Of a stretch of DNA of 64,000 nucleotides, positions 20,512 to 29,501 are shown piece by piece; the first letter of the stretch is position 1; the number at the start of each line of letters is the position of its first letter. Source of the DNA: Alteromonas sp. KC3. Lineage in GTDB: Bacteria; Pseudomonadota; Gammaproteobacteria; Enterobacterales; Alteromonadaceae. Position numbers and translations under genes: made by a program. Under the pieces are notes generated by a model. It worked only from the letters and a program-made list of their open reading frames with translations, was not told the origin of the DNA and made no database searches. The DNA lies in NCBI RefSeq assembly GCF_016756315.1, contig NZ_AP024235.1, forward strand, positions 620,001 to 684,000, in the 5' to 3' direction.

Positions 20512-21150
20512 GTGCGAGAATTTAGCATCAAAGATAGTGATGACATCATTCAATGGCTCACAACGTTGACACAATCACATATCGTATTGGGTTATGGGAG
20601 TTTGTTAAGTAAAGACAGTCGTGAGCGCTACTCAAACATCTTTACGCAGGGGATCCCTGTAACCGTTGAAGGGTTTGAGCGTGCATGGGTTACTCGTAGC
20701 TTAAGTGAGAAGCAAACCTATGTAGGTGCTACGCCTCACAAACGCGGAAGTCTTAACGCGCAATTGATCCCAACAACGCTTAACCCCACACTACAAGCGC
20801 GAGAAAAAGACTATCGATTTGTTAGCGTAAAGAGTGAGAAAGTGACTTTTAATAATATCGACTCACAGTATCAAGCATTGCTAATTGAACAATTGTCGCC
20901 TTTTTCATTGTGGATTTGTGAAACGCTAGATTGTCATGAACCTTCCCAAGCGTACCCAGTGCATCAAACGTATATCGACACCTGTTTGGCTGGGTGTTTA
21001 GAGCATGGTGGCGTTGATGAGGCAAAAGCGTTTGTTGCCAATACCAAATTGTGGGACCATCCCAGAATAAATGATAGAGCAAAGCCGTTATACCCGCGCA
21101 GTGCGAGGGTAAGCAGTGATGTCCATCAAGTCATAGATACGCTGTTGTAG
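20512..21150 (+). CDS. Gamma-glutamylcyclotransferase-like (GGCT fold) protein
   Basis: Protein with the GGCT fold; relatives release 5-oxoproline from gamma-glutamyl peptides, but the substrate here is unknown. 212 residues from a GTG start. The substrate-binding signature YGSL is in 'HIVLGYGSLLSKDSRERY' (residues 26-42). A candidate catalytic glutamate lies in 'LQAREKDYRF', matching the RE-x-x-Y pattern of the family. It starts a short plus-strand run with the GNAT gene 24 bp downstream and may be co-transcribed with it. Confidence 0.75.
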   Translation: MREFSIKDSDDIIQWLTTLTQSHIVLGYGSLLSKDSRERYSNIFTQGIPVTVEGFERAWVTRSLSEKQTYVGATPHKRGSLNAQLIPTTLNPTLQAREKDYRFVSVKSEKVTFNNIDSQYQALLIEQLSPFSLWICETLDCHEPSQAYPVHQTYIDTCLAGCLEHGGVDEAKAFVANTKLWDHPRINDRAKPLYPRSARVSSDVHQVIDTLL

Positions 21151-21174
21151 CCCTAAAACTAAGCGAGAAAAATC

Positions 21175-21726
21175 GTGAGTGTGACGTCTGATATTAATTC
21201 TGAAATGCTTTACAGCGAGCGGCTCCGTCTTCGCCTGCTAGATTTTGAAGATAAACATTGGATTTTGCGTTTGCAGCAAGATGACCTTTGGCTCAAATTT
21301 ATAGGAAGTCGTGGCGTTAACTCTGTAGATGACGCATGTGACTATATTGAAAGAACCAATGCGCAGCGCGCTGAATGGGGATATGGACTGTGGGCCGTTG
21401 AAGATAAAGTCAGCCATCAGCCAATAGGGGTATGCGGGCTTTTTAATCGCTTTGCCTTTTCATGCCCCGATTTGGGATTTGCAATGTTGCCAGAAGCACG
21501 GGGTAAAGGTTTGTGTCGTGAAGCTTGCACGCGCGTAATTCAGTGGGCACACGAAAAGGGCTATCATTTTCTAACTGCCATGACGCACCCAGACAATAGT
21601 GCGTCGCAGCGTGTACTTGAACGTGTCGGTTTTGCCAAACACGGTGCCTACTTTGACAAGACTTTTTCCAAACAAACCCTTTATTGGCTCGACCTTCCTG
21701 AAACGCACCAAATAAACGCGCCTTAG
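21175..21726 (+). CDS. GNAT family N-acetyltransferase (RimJ/RimL-like)
   Basis: Predicted acetyl-CoA-dependent acetyltransferase, 183 residues from a GTG start. The N-terminus 'SERLRLRLLDFEDKHWIL' and the acetyl-CoA loop 'LPEARGKGLCREACTRVIQW' (motif A, R/Q-x-x-G-x-G/A type) are typical of the RimJ/RimL-like group, followed by 'HPDNSASQRVLERVGF'. The target, whether a ribosomal protein N-terminus or a small molecule, cannot be told. It follows the GGCT-like gene closely and is convergent with the cyclophilin gene. Confidence 0.88.
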   Translation: MSVTSDINSEMLYSERLRLRLLDFEDKHWILRLQQDDLWLKFIGSRGVNSVDDACDYIERTNAQRAEWGYGLWAVEDKVSHQPIGVCGLFNRFAFSCPDLGFAMLPEARGKGLCREACTRVIQWAHEKGYHFLTAMTHPDNSASQRVLERVGFAKHGAYFDKTFSKQTLYWLDLPETHQINAP

Positions 21727-21748
21727 TTGGTACTTACTTACAGTGTTG

Positions 21749-22357
21749 CTACATTGGAGGAAGTACGATGACTTTCTTTATAATAATGGGTTCTATCGGA
21801 ACATTGTTGGCATTAAGGCGAAGTGAGTACTCAGTTTCAACTTCAGACATGGCATCGACAACGTCTTCGCCCTCAACGATCACGCCAAACACAGCATAGC
21901 CCCAATCTCGCCCGGGGTTTAGGCTGCTGTTGTCATTGACGTTAAAGAAAAACTGTCGATTTGCAGTGTGAGGATCATTTTGCCTCGCCATTGCGATGGT
22001 GTGTAAATCGTTGGTCAATCCATTCCCAGACTCGTTAAAAATATCTGGGAAATTAGACTTACCATTAAAGTCTGCGGTGTAACCACCTCCTTGTACTACA
22101 AACCCAGGGACAATTCGGTGAAAAATTGTGTCCTCATAAGCGCGCTTGTCTACGTAGCGTAGAAAGTTATTTACCGTGATGGGTGCGCGTCGTCTGTCGA
22201 GTTCAACGACAATATCACCCATAGTGGTTTCAAATTTCACGCGGGGGTAGTAATTATCGGGTTGCACATGTGAACCATCATCTTTTGTTGCTGCAAGCAC
22301 TGTTGCGCTTACAAACAATGAAAGTAGTGCGAATATATAATGGCGTGTTGTCTTCAT
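21749..22357 (-). CDS. Periplasmic peptidyl-prolyl cis-trans isomerase (cyclophilin type)
   Basis: Cyclophilin-family foldase, 202 residues, with an N-terminal signal peptide (cleavage near VLA/AT, residue 22), so exported to the periplasm like PpiA. The domain shows 'VKFETTMGDIVVELDRRRAPITVNNFLRYV', 'FHRIVPGFVVQGGGY', 'AMARQNDPHTANRQFFFNV' and 'WGYAVFGVIVEG', with the catalytic FHR and QFF residues in place. GAGGA lies 6 nt before the ATG. It lies 25 bp downstream of rlmG on the same strand and may share its transcript. Confidence 0.93.
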   Translation of the reverse strand: MKTTRHYIFALLSLFVSATVLAATKDDGSHVQPDNYYPRVKFETTMGDIVVELDRRRAPITVNNFLRYVDKRAYEDTIFHRIVPGFVVQGGGYTADFNGKSNFPDIFNESGNGLTNDLHTIAMARQNDPHTANRQFFFNVNDNSSLNPGRDWGYAVFGVIVEGEDVVDAMSEVETEYSLRLNANNVPIEPIIIKKVIVLPPM

Positions 22358-22382
22358 GAATAATCCTCTTTCAAAAACCAGA

Positions 22383-23594
22383 CTATCGCTTTGCTGTGCC
22401 TAAGATAACGAACTTTTTATCACTCGCAAGCACCTTGGCACCACCGAACAATTTTTTCAGTTTAATGTGGTAATCAAGGTGACGGTTACCTACCACAACT
22501 AAATGACCGCTCTTGACTAACAAGTCGCGAGAGTCGGTGAACATTTGCCAGGCAATATGATCCGTTATGGCATTTTGCTGGTGAAATGGTGGGTTGCACA
22601 AGATTTTAGTTACAGTAGGTCGTTGGCTTCTTTCGAGCAGCGCTTCTAAGCAATTACTGGCAACAAACTCGCATTGATCAATCTTGTCTGGAAAGTTGTT
22701 CAATACGTTTAATCGGGCACTTTCAAGTGCCATATAAGACTCATCAACAAAGATAACTTTTGCATCGGGAGCGAGGGCTAATGCGTTGACACCAAGCACC
22801 CCGTTACCGCATCCCAAGTCAACAATGACGTCATTAGCACTCACCGTCATGTGTTCTAGCATGATGCGAGCGCCAATATCTAATGATTGCCGAGAAAACA
22901 CGTTGGCTAAGTTGTCCAGCGTAAGTGTTTGGCCGGCAGTTCCTTTTGCCTGCCAACGAGTAGGATAAGGAGATTTAGCGTGAGTTTTTGTATTATCACG
23001 TGTGGCGAAAACGAGACGAGATTTCTTTTTGGCCAATGACGTCGTGGTTTTGCCAATATACTTTTCAAACAAACCAAGAACGGATTTAGTGATAGTTTTC
23101 ACCTTACCCGCAGCCACAACATGTGTATCAGGTGTAATGTAGCGCTGAATATCAATAAGTTGTTGTTCCAGCAATGCAAGCGCACGGGGTATCTTAATCA
23201 CAACGATATCAACATCAGATGCAGGTGTGAACGATAAACTGTCTACGCTGGTTAACGTTTGAACAGGGGCGGTGATTGCAGTGTCCTTGATTGATGGTGT
23301 CAGTTGATTTGCCGTTAGGTTCTCTAACAATGAGCGGTAGGCAATGTAGGAGTCAGACACCCACAGTGGCTCAACATGTGCAAACCAGCAACCCAACACC
23401 CCGAAGTCATCATTAAATATCATCATTTTAGGCGCTGTTGACGTGGTTATAGCACCTTCACTAAGACTGGTTTCTATATGCTCAATAAGTAGTTCATCTG
23501 CACTGTCCCACGCTTGCAAGCTCACGTGCTGATGCTTTTCTGGGTAACGTATTAGCGTGAATTGACGATCTGCAAATAAGAATTCTGTATTCAT
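22383..23594 (-). CDS. rlmG: 23S rRNA (guanine-1835 N2) methyltransferase RlmG
   Basis: SAM-dependent rRNA methyltransferase. 403 residues in two related halves: an N-terminal degenerate domain beginning with the RlmG-like 'RQFTLIRYPEKHQHVSLQAWDSADELL', and a catalytic C-terminal domain. The SAM site is VDLGCGNGVLGV and the substrate motif is NPPFHQ, the hallmark of guanine-N2 methyltransferases. RlmG is preferred over the related RsmC because of the N-terminal signature. It is slightly longer than the E. coli enzyme. Confidence 0.88.
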   Translation of the reverse strand: MNTEFLFADRQFTLIRYPEKHQHVSLQAWDSADELLIEHIETSLSEGAITTSTAPKMMIFNDDFGVLGCWFAHVEPLWVSDSYIAYRSLLENLTANQLTPSIKDTAITAPVQTLTSVDSLSFTPASDVDIVVIKIPRALALLEQQLIDIQRYITPDTHVVAAGKVKTITKSVLGLFEKYIGKTTTSLAKKKSRLVFATRDNTKTHAKSPYPTRWQAKGTAGQTLTLDNLANVFSRQSLDIGARIMLEHMTVSANDVIVDLGCGNGVLGVNALALAPDAKVIFVDESYMALESARLNVLNNFPDKIDQCEFVASNCLEALLERSQRPTVTKILCNPPFHQQNAITDHIAWQMFTDSRDLLVKSGHLVVVGNRHLDYHIKLKKLFGGAKVLASDKKFVILGTAKR

Positions 23595-23816
23595 GAGGTT
23601 GTGCTTGATTGACTCGTGGACTGTGATTACTGGTGTTATCCCATTGGCATTTTCCCCAACAGGTGCCTACTAGAATACCATCTTCAACAAAAGTACGCTG
23701 CTGTTTACCCTCTCAAATTAAGGTTAAACGTTTACTTTGTTATTTAAATGTGAAAATATTGTTAAATGAGGCTTGTCCGACCACTAATAAACTCGCAATT
23801 AAAACGAGGAACAACC

Positions 23817-24899
23817 ATGAAAAAAAGTTACACCCTACTATGGACTATGCTATTTGCGTTATTTTCGCTAAGTGCCAGAGCAGAAATAACCTTTCCCAAT
23901 TCGGTATACAGTAACCTTGATTACGGCTTGTATTGGTTCGATTACACTGACGCGCAGAAAGCAGTCGCAGGGCAATCGAACCCTTACTACAGTAACAGTA
24001 AGAAAACCGTTATTTATATACACGGTTGGCAGAATGGCTCGGTTACTAACCGCTCAAGAGAAACTCTAAATAGAAATGGCTCTGGCGGTCCTAATCAAGA
24101 TCTTGCCTGGTACTGGCTAGATAGAGGTTACAATGTGGGTATCTTGTACTGGAATCAGTTCGCTGATGAAAGTGAAGTCAAAGACGCCGAGGCTAAAATT
24201 CACTCAACCAATGGCCCTCGCGGCATGCGCTGGAAGTCATCTAATGGCAGTTATAACTCAGGGCCAAATCAATCAGTCACGTCGCTCTTATACACGGCTT
24301 TGGTAAACGGTTTACCTAATTTTACCGGCTCAGAGCTTAGAATTGCAGGGCATTCATTAGGAAATCAGCTTGCGCTGACTATCTCCGATAAGCTTAATAC
24401 CGCAGTAAACCAAGGCAACTTATCTGGCGCTTACCGCCCCGATCGCATTGCCTTACTTGACCCGTTTTACTCGATAGGTCAAAAGTCATACCTTAACAAT
24501 CAATGGACTGGTGAGCGTAGCAAAGCCATTGTAGATACACTAAAAGCCAAAGGTGTTGCAATTGAAGCGTACAGAAGCTCACCTGTTACCAGTACGTTTT
24601 TGGCCGGTGACGACAACAAGAGTCTGATGAACAGTATTGCCTTCTCTGAATTAAAACCGTGGAATTTTAACTGGTGGCAAGTGGCAGAAAAACACGGTGC
24701 AGCGGTTACGCATTATTTTTGGTCTCGTGCGTTTAACCCGTTAACGCTTGATAGCAGCAGTACGCAGGTGCCAAGTGCGTCTGCCAGTAAAAGCGTGATT
24801 AAAACGTGGATGAACAAAAACAAAGGCGTAATTCAAGATAGTGGTGCGTACAGTGCTACGCCGGCCGATGACGACTTTAAAGAAAAGGCGCGTTTGTAA
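23817..24899 (+). CDS. Secreted lipase-like alpha/beta hydrolase
   Basis: Exported hydrolase of the animal-lipase-like type, 360 residues. The start at 23817 has AGGA 6 nt upstream; a longer frame from 23766 is rejected. The signal peptide ends at ARA/EI near residue 22. Oxyanion region 'KTVIYIHGWQNG', nucleophile elbow GHSLGN in 'LRIAGHSLGNQLAL', and a probable acid in 'IALLDPFYS' are visible; a histidine in 'GAAVTHYFW' could complete the triad. Substrate unknown: lipid or ester hydrolysis is inferred from the fold. It is monocistronic. Confidence 0.82.
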   Translation: MKKSYTLLWTMLFALFSLSARAEITFPNSVYSNLDYGLYWFDYTDAQKAVAGQSNPYYSNSKKTVIYIHGWQNGSVTNRSRETLNRNGSGGPNQDLAWYWLDRGYNVGILYWNQFADESEVKDAEAKIHSTNGPRGMRWKSSNGSYNSGPNQSVTSLLYTALVNGLPNFTGSELRIAGHSLGNQLALTISDKLNTAVNQGNLSGAYRPDRIALLDPFYSIGQKSYLNNQWTGERSKAIVDTLKAKGVAIEAYRSSPVTSTFLAGDDNKSLMNSIAFSELKPWNFNWWQVAEKHGAAVTHYFWSRAFNPLTLDSSSTQVPSASASKSVIKTWMNKNKGVIQDSGAYSATPADDDFKEKARL

Positions 24900-24979
24900 C
24901 ACGCAATCCGAAAGCACATTGCATACGTACTGGTTAGGTAAATACAATAGAAATCCTAACTTCGGACACGGCAGTATGT

Positions 24980-25624
24980 ATGCAATTCTCACTCTTTGAT
25001 TCAGATATTACTGACACTAATCAGCCAGATAGTAGCGTCAAGACGCTCCCATTAGCTGAAGCGGATGTGAAGTATTACCCGCGTGCTATTGCAACTGACA
25101 GCGCCAACCACTATTTTCATGCGCTCAAGCAAGAATTGCCATGGCGACAAGACGCCATTCGCCTTTTTGGTAAGTCGATTAATATACCTCGCCTTCAAAG
25201 CTGGCATGGCGACCCAGAATGCGCTTACACCTATTCAAACTTAACACTTAAACCCAATTCTTGGACCGACTCACTTCAGCGCTTAAGAGCGCTGTGCGAG
25301 ACCTTAAGCAACACATCGTTTAATTGTGTACTGGCTAATTGGTATAGAGACGGCAATGACAGCATGAGTTTTCATGCTGATGATGAGGTTGAGCTCGGCA
25401 TAAATCCAACAATTGCTTCTGTAACGTTAGGTGAAGCCAGGCCCTTTGTTTTTAAGCACAAAGAAAGTAAAGCCACTTACACCCAAGTGCTTGAGCACGG
25501 GAGCGTATTGATTATGGCGGGCGCTACACAGAGTCATTATTTGCATGGTATTGCAAAGACGGCTAAGCCAATCGGTGGTAGAATCAATCTTACTTTTCGT
25601 CATTTGATTCCACGAAATAGGTAA
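24980..25624 (+). CDS. alkB: AlkB-type 2-oxoglutarate/Fe(II) dioxygenase (alkylated DNA repair)
   Basis: Oxidative demethylase for alkylated bases, 214 residues. The iron ligands are H-x-D in 'MSFHADDE' and the distal H in 'HYLHGIAKT'; the 2-oxoglutarate arginine lies in 'GGRINLTFRHL'. The segment 'PRLQSWHGD' and the overall pattern match the ALKBH2/3-like bacterial group rather than E. coli AlkB. No Ada or LexA-type site was recognised upstream. bolA begins 7 bp after the stop, so the two are probably co-transcribed. Confidence 0.93.
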   Translation: MQFSLFDSDITDTNQPDSSVKTLPLAEADVKYYPRAIATDSANHYFHALKQELPWRQDAIRLFGKSINIPRLQSWHGDPECAYTYSNLTLKPNSWTDSLQRLRALCETLSNTSFNCVLANWYRDGNDSMSFHADDEVELGINPTIASVTLGEARPFVFKHKESKATYTQVLEHGSVLIMAGATQSHYLHGIAKTAKPIGGRINLTFRHLIPRNR

Positions 25625-25631
25625 ACACCAT

Positions 25632-25952
25632 ATGCAAGTAAAAACGTTTCTTGAAGAAGCGATTCGCAGTGCACTTTCACCGCTTTATTTAGAAGTGTTA
25701 GATGAAAGCTTTATGCACAATGTGCCAGAGGGGGCGCAGAGTCATTTTAAAGTTACGGTAGTAAGTGATGCTTTCGAAGGAAAGCGTTTGCTAGCGCGCC
25801 ATAGAGAGGTAAACGCATTGGCCGCTGAGGCGTTGGCGGGCCCAGTTCACGCACTTGCTCTTCATACCTATACATCGAAAGAGTGGGAAGCAAGAGGTGG
25901 GGAATCGTTAACATCGCCAAACTGTTTGGGCGGCAGCAAGCACGACGCCTAA
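25632..25952 (+). CDS. bolA: BolA family protein
   Basis: BolA-type protein, 106 residues; family members partner monothiol glutaredoxins in iron-sulfur cluster handling and influence morphology and biofilm under stress. The core 'LDESFMHNVPEGAQSHFKVTVVSDAFEGKRLLARHREVNALA' and the HALALHTYTSKEW segment are typical of true BolA, including the conserved FEGK and H-x-(V/L)-x(4)-L elements. It follows alkB closely and precedes a PAP2 phosphatase by 33 bp. Confidence 0.94.
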   Translation: MQVKTFLEEAIRSALSPLYLEVLDESFMHNVPEGAQSHFKVTVVSDAFEGKRLLARHREVNALAAEALAGPVHALALHTYTSKEWEARGGESLTSPNCLGGSKHDA

Positions 25953-25985
25953 ACAACATATCATCGTTTTTAAATGGAAGTAATT

Positions 25986-26660
25986 ATGAAGCAAGTAGGC
26001 GTTTTCGCCGTTTTTTTGGATGCTCTTAGGGCGCCTTCGATACAAGTGCTAGTGTTTGGCACTGGCTTCTTGTTATGCATGTTGTTTGTTTACATGGGCG
26101 TGCTGACACCGATGGACAACAATTTGTACGCCTTGCTTAGCGAAGTGGGAAATGCTGCCCCGTGGCGACAAGCGCTATTACAAGATGCAACAGTGCTAGG
26201 TAGCCTAAGCGTACTTTTATTTGTCACTGTGTCAGTGGCTATGGCCCTATTGCTTGCGGGAGAACAACGCAAAGCGCTGACCTTTGTTTGCGCTGTTGTA
26301 ATAGGTTTGGCCGTCACATTTTTGCTTCAAGCAGGGATCGCACGACCACGACCGCCTTTAGCTGATCACACTGCAACATTGTATGACCATAGCTTTCCTT
26401 CAACGCACACTACACTTTCAACCTTAGTCTACTTTTATATCGCGTACTTGCTTAACCATTTTACAAAGAATAGGGCTGTGCGGCTTTGGGTGTATTTGGT
26501 AGCAGCGATATTGGTTATGACAATTGGTATAAGCAAAGTCATGTTAGGGATGCATTGGCCCAGTGACGTTGTGGCGGGATGGTGTGCGGGTGGTAGTATG
26601 GCGGCGCTGAGCTTTTATGTGATCAAATGGAAGCGCAAGTTGCGTGTAAAAACGTCATAA
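25986..26660 (+). CDS. PAP2-family membrane phosphatase
   Basis: Integral membrane phosphatase of the type 2 phosphatidic acid phosphatase family, 224 residues with about five or six transmembrane segments. The active-site motifs are QAGIARPRP (motif 1), PSTH in 'HSFPSTHTTLS' (motif 2) and 'SKVMLGMHWPSD' (motif 3, S-K-x5-H-x3-D). Motif 1 carries Q where the family normally has K, and motif 3 has K for R, so activity may differ. Start 25986 is chosen for GGAAG 5 nt upstream; an ATG four codons earlier is possible. Candidate substrates include undecaprenyl pyrophosphate and phosphatidylglycerophosphate. Confidence 0.88.
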   Translation: MKQVGVFAVFLDALRAPSIQVLVFGTGFLLCMLFVYMGVLTPMDNNLYALLSEVGNAAPWRQALLQDATVLGSLSVLLFVTVSVAMALLLAGEQRKALTFVCAVVIGLAVTFLLQAGIARPRPPLADHTATLYDHSFPSTHTTLSTLVYFYIAYLLNHFTKNRAVRLWVYLVAAILVMTIGISKVMLGMHWPSDVVAGWCAGGSMAALSFYVIKWKRKLRVKTS

Positions 26661-26697
26661 CCATTACAGAAGTATCATATTTTAGCGCGAGACGACC

Positions 26698-27270
26698 ATG
26701 GAAAGTAACAACGCTGGTGGCAGCATTGACTATGTAGAAAAAGTGTCGCGTTTGCTTGCAAGTGATATGTACCGCATGCGCTGCTTAACCGCACTAAGGG
26801 AGCTTGCTCTACCCCAAGGTTATATTGGCGCGGGCTTTTTACGAAACGCCATTTGGGATGTACTTCACAACAAACCTTCTTCAACACCACTAAACGATGT
26901 AGATGTTATTTATTTCTGCCGACAAAGTGAGAAAGGGCGTGACGCAGAGCTTGAACGTCGCTTGCACGACATGATGCCCGAAGCCAATTGGCAAGTGAAA
27001 AATCAAGCTAGAATGCATACTCTGCATGGCCACAATCCTTACGAAAGTTGCGAACAGGCCATTTCATATTGGATTGAAAAAGAAACGTGTGTTGCGGTTA
27101 AGCTAAATGAATCGGGGCGTGTAGAGGTGTTGGCGCCTTTTGGTCTACAGGCTAATTTTGCCAGCACGCTATCTATTAACCCTCGCTATCCACGTCGCGA
27201 GATCTTTAACTCGCGAGTGAAGCAAAAAGATTGGCTTAAAATATGGCCACAGTTAACTCTTCGTTATTGA
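26698..27270 (+). CDS. Nucleotidyltransferase family protein (DUF925/NTP_transf_6)
   Basis: 190 residues matching the small DUF925 nucleotidyltransferase-like family of unknown substrate. Diagnostic stretches are 'YIGAGFLRNAIWDVLH', the acidic 'LNDVDVIYF' (D-x-D metal pair), and the C-terminal 'VEVLAPFGLQANF' with 'RVKQKDWLKIWPQL'. It follows the PAP2 gene by 37 bp and ends 9 bp from the convergent nasR-like gene. Confidence 0.85.
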   Translation: MESNNAGGSIDYVEKVSRLLASDMYRMRCLTALRELALPQGYIGAGFLRNAIWDVLHNKPSSTPLNDVDVIYFCRQSEKGRDAELERRLHDMMPEANWQVKNQARMHTLHGHNPYESCEQAISYWIEKETCVAVKLNESGRVEVLAPFGLQANFASTLSINPRYPRREIFNSRVKQKDWLKIWPQLTLRY

Positions 27271-27279
27271 TACGTAGCG

Positions 27280-28608
27280 CTACATCTTTTCAGCAATAGT
27301 CACTATCTTGGTGGCGATAGAGGCAATCGTTGTGTTTTCGCTCATCGCTTGTTTCTGTAACCGTCTATAAGCGCTATTTTCGCTTAAGTTAAACTTATCC
27401 ATTATCACAAGTTTGGCGCGTCCAATGACCTTTTGCTCATGAATGGCGCGCTTGGCTTCATCGAGCTCTCTCCCCATGTCTTCAATATGTTTTGCCTGTA
27501 CCCGAAGTAAATCATAAAACGAGCGGTGTGCGGCAAGTGTTTGTGTTTGCTCATCAATCGCGGCGGGAGTGACATTGTCTTTGCCAGCATCTTCTACAAG
27601 ACCAGGCATGTTAGGGTCGAATAACAAGGTCAGTGGCGAGCCTTCACTTAAATGTTCATCGTTGAATTTATCGAGCAATTGCTGATGGTTTGTCATTTCG
27701 TTTTTGGCGTCTATCACTTTTTGATTTGCTTGCGCCAATAATGATTGAGTAAGCTGAACTTCAATTGTTTGCAATGCATCGATGCGTCGTGTTGCCACGT
27801 CAAACCACACTTCTGATATGGCCTCAGAAATAGGGCTACCATCGCTTAGTTGCGCAATCATTTTTCGTAACCGCAAGACATCGAATGTCGCTTCACTTTC
27901 ATTTAATTCGCAAAATGATTGCATACTGGCAGGTGGGCTGAACTCACTAAAAATAGTAAAGTGATGGTCTTGGGCGTGTTGTAAGGTATGTAATTTTTCG
28001 CACAAATGAGACTCAAAGTGAGTTTCAGCAAATCCAATTGCGCCCCATGCGCGTTCTTGTCCTGCGTACTCTTTGGCTTGCATAAAGTTAAAAAGAGAAA
28101 CAAGCAGCCGAGTGATATCAGGGTCACTGGCAATATCCGCGGCTTCGAAAATAACAGTTAACAAGCTGGCAATAAGTCGACTATATGCACGTGTTGATTC
28201 AAGTGCGGAGAATCCTTGCTTGCTAATTTGTTCTCTAAGGTGTGGCAAATAGTCAGTGGCTTGCATTGCTAGCGTGATACTGCTGAGTAAACGCGGGTTT
28301 CCCGAGCTTACCGCATTGGTAAGGTAAAGCGATTTTAAATGGCTTTTTAACAGTGACTCAGCGCTTTCGCTGTGGCTGATATATTGAAGCCTAGCGCTTG
28401 AGTAACGCGCTCCCTTTGAGCCCAAAAAGATATTACTGGCGCCGCGCTCTTTTTGTAGTGCGTGCACAAGATCACAAACCGCAATAACAATGCGACAATT
28501 GCTCGACAACTGTTCTAACACGGTAATTTCTGCGTGTTTAGCCGCAAGTAAAAAACGTTTAGTTGCATCGCTACATAGCGCTGCAGAAGTTTCTTTTTGT
28601 TTTAGCAT
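27280..28608 (-). CDS. nasR: Nitrate-responsive antiterminator, NIT-ANTAR protein (NasR-like)
   Basis: RNA-binding antiterminator that senses nitrate/nitrite through a NIT domain and binds hexaloop hairpins in leader RNAs through an ANTAR domain. 442 residues. The NIT domain fills roughly residues 40-300 and has the signature 'ALQKERGASNIFLGSKG'. A short coiled linker leads to the C-terminal ANTAR domain (about 380-440) with 'HEQKVIGRAKLVIMDKFNLS' and 'AYRRLQKQAMSENTTIASIA'. Klebsiella NasR, the known model, has this same order. It lies 2.8 kb upstream of the nirB leader on the opposite strand; two leaders in this window (near 31290 and 44303) carry matching RNA signals. Confidence 0.92.
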   Translation of the reverse strand: MLKQKETSAALCSDATKRFLLAAKHAEITVLEQLSSNCRIVIAVCDLVHALQKERGASNIFLGSKGARYSSARLQYISHSESAESLLKSHLKSLYLTNAVSSGNPRLLSSITLAMQATDYLPHLREQISKQGFSALESTRAYSRLIASLLTVIFEAADIASDPDITRLLVSLFNFMQAKEYAGQERAWGAIGFAETHFESHLCEKLHTLQHAQDHHFTIFSEFSPPASMQSFCELNESEATFDVLRLRKMIAQLSDGSPISEAISEVWFDVATRRIDALQTIEVQLTQSLLAQANQKVIDAKNEMTNHQQLLDKFNDEHLSEGSPLTLLFDPNMPGLVEDAGKDNVTPAAIDEQTQTLAAHRSFYDLLRVQAKHIEDMGRELDEAKRAIHEQKVIGRAKLVIMDKFNLSENSAYRRLQKQAMSENTTIASIATKIVTIAEKM

Positions 28609-28941
28609 GTTTCTACGGGTGTACCTGTGTGACGTATTGAACGTACTTTTTTTGTTGTTAGCGTACTTGTCACGATACCTTGCAACAGCTATGCCTTTCT
28701 GAGTGAAATCGCAACACTCTCTTATTTCAGCATCAAGTAAGAATGTATATGAGTCGCGCCAACGCGCTTGATTTATGGGTAAAGAAAAACGCTGTGTAAT
28801 GAAAGACGTTTAAAAAGAGAAGTCGAATGCGTTAAAGGTAACAAAAGAAAGAGGTAAGAATGAGAAGAGATAGGAGTGAGAAGGGCTAAAAGTGAAAACA
28901 AAACCAAGAGGTTGCGCCATTGTGGTGCAACCTCGATACCG
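28609..28941. other. Gene-free stretch upstream of nasR, with purine-rich tract
   Basis: No coding frame is convincing. The nasR promoter must lie here on the minus strand, but no clear -35/-10 was found. From about 28838 to 28897 the plus strand is strongly purine-rich with imperfect copies of (A/G)TGAGAAG. The right end holds the terminator of the small membrane-protein gene. Confidence 0.5.
28908..28934 (-). terminator. Intrinsic terminator of the 95-aa membrane-protein gene
   Basis: GAGGTTGCACCA pairs with TGGCGCAACCTC (one G-U pair) around a 3-nt loop on the minus strand, followed by a U-rich tail (TTGGTTTTGTTTT). Confidence 0.82.
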
Positions 28942-29229
28942 CTAGTTGCGTACTACGCGCAAAAACCACCCCACAAACAGAGAAATAAGGAAACCGAAGA
29001 AAGAGACCAGAATAGTAATGTTTAGCATCTGCCCAGAGAAATCTGCATTCTCACCAGTATGTTCGCTTACTAACATACCTGACGCCTGAAAGATGAAAAG
29101 CGCCGCGACAGAAAAGAGCAATATAATTGCTGTCGATACCATTGTCGCTTTCCAGTAAGCCTTGGGTGATGCCCAGTGGATAGCGCCAGCAACCAGCACG
29201 CATAAAATAGTCAAGATATAAGGGACCAC
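28942..29229 (-). CDS. Small membrane protein of unknown function (95 aa)
   Basis: Predicted three-helix inner-membrane protein with no recognised family. The start is a GTG with AAGGAG 5 nt upstream, which supports translation. Hydrophobic stretches are at about 3-20, 30-52 and 70-92, and the C-terminus WFLRVVRN is basic, suggesting a cytoplasmic end. It is followed by a good terminator and lies back to back with the SulP gene. Confidence 0.7.
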   Translation of the reverse strand: MVPYILTILCVLVAGAIHWASPKAYWKATMVSTAIILLFSVAALFIFQASGMLVSEHTGENADFSGQMLNITILVSFFGFLISLFVGWFLRVVRN

Positions 29230-29501
29230 GTTAACTCCTTAATAGTGAAGTGATAGCCATTATTTTTAATCGATAAAGTGTGCGATGTACCACGCACTTC
29301 GCAAAAAATACTGGCATTACGATGCCACGGTGTGTGCTGTTTGTCAGCAAGCGAGCGCTAATTTAAACGTTTACGTGGCGATTTTGAGCGATAATGGTGA
29401 TAGAATCGCCAACAAATTTTTAAAAGCCGTGTTGGTGTTCCACATTTTGTTGAAACGCCAAGGCGGCCTTTTGTGTTTAACACTTAAGCTTCTGAGAGAA
29501 C

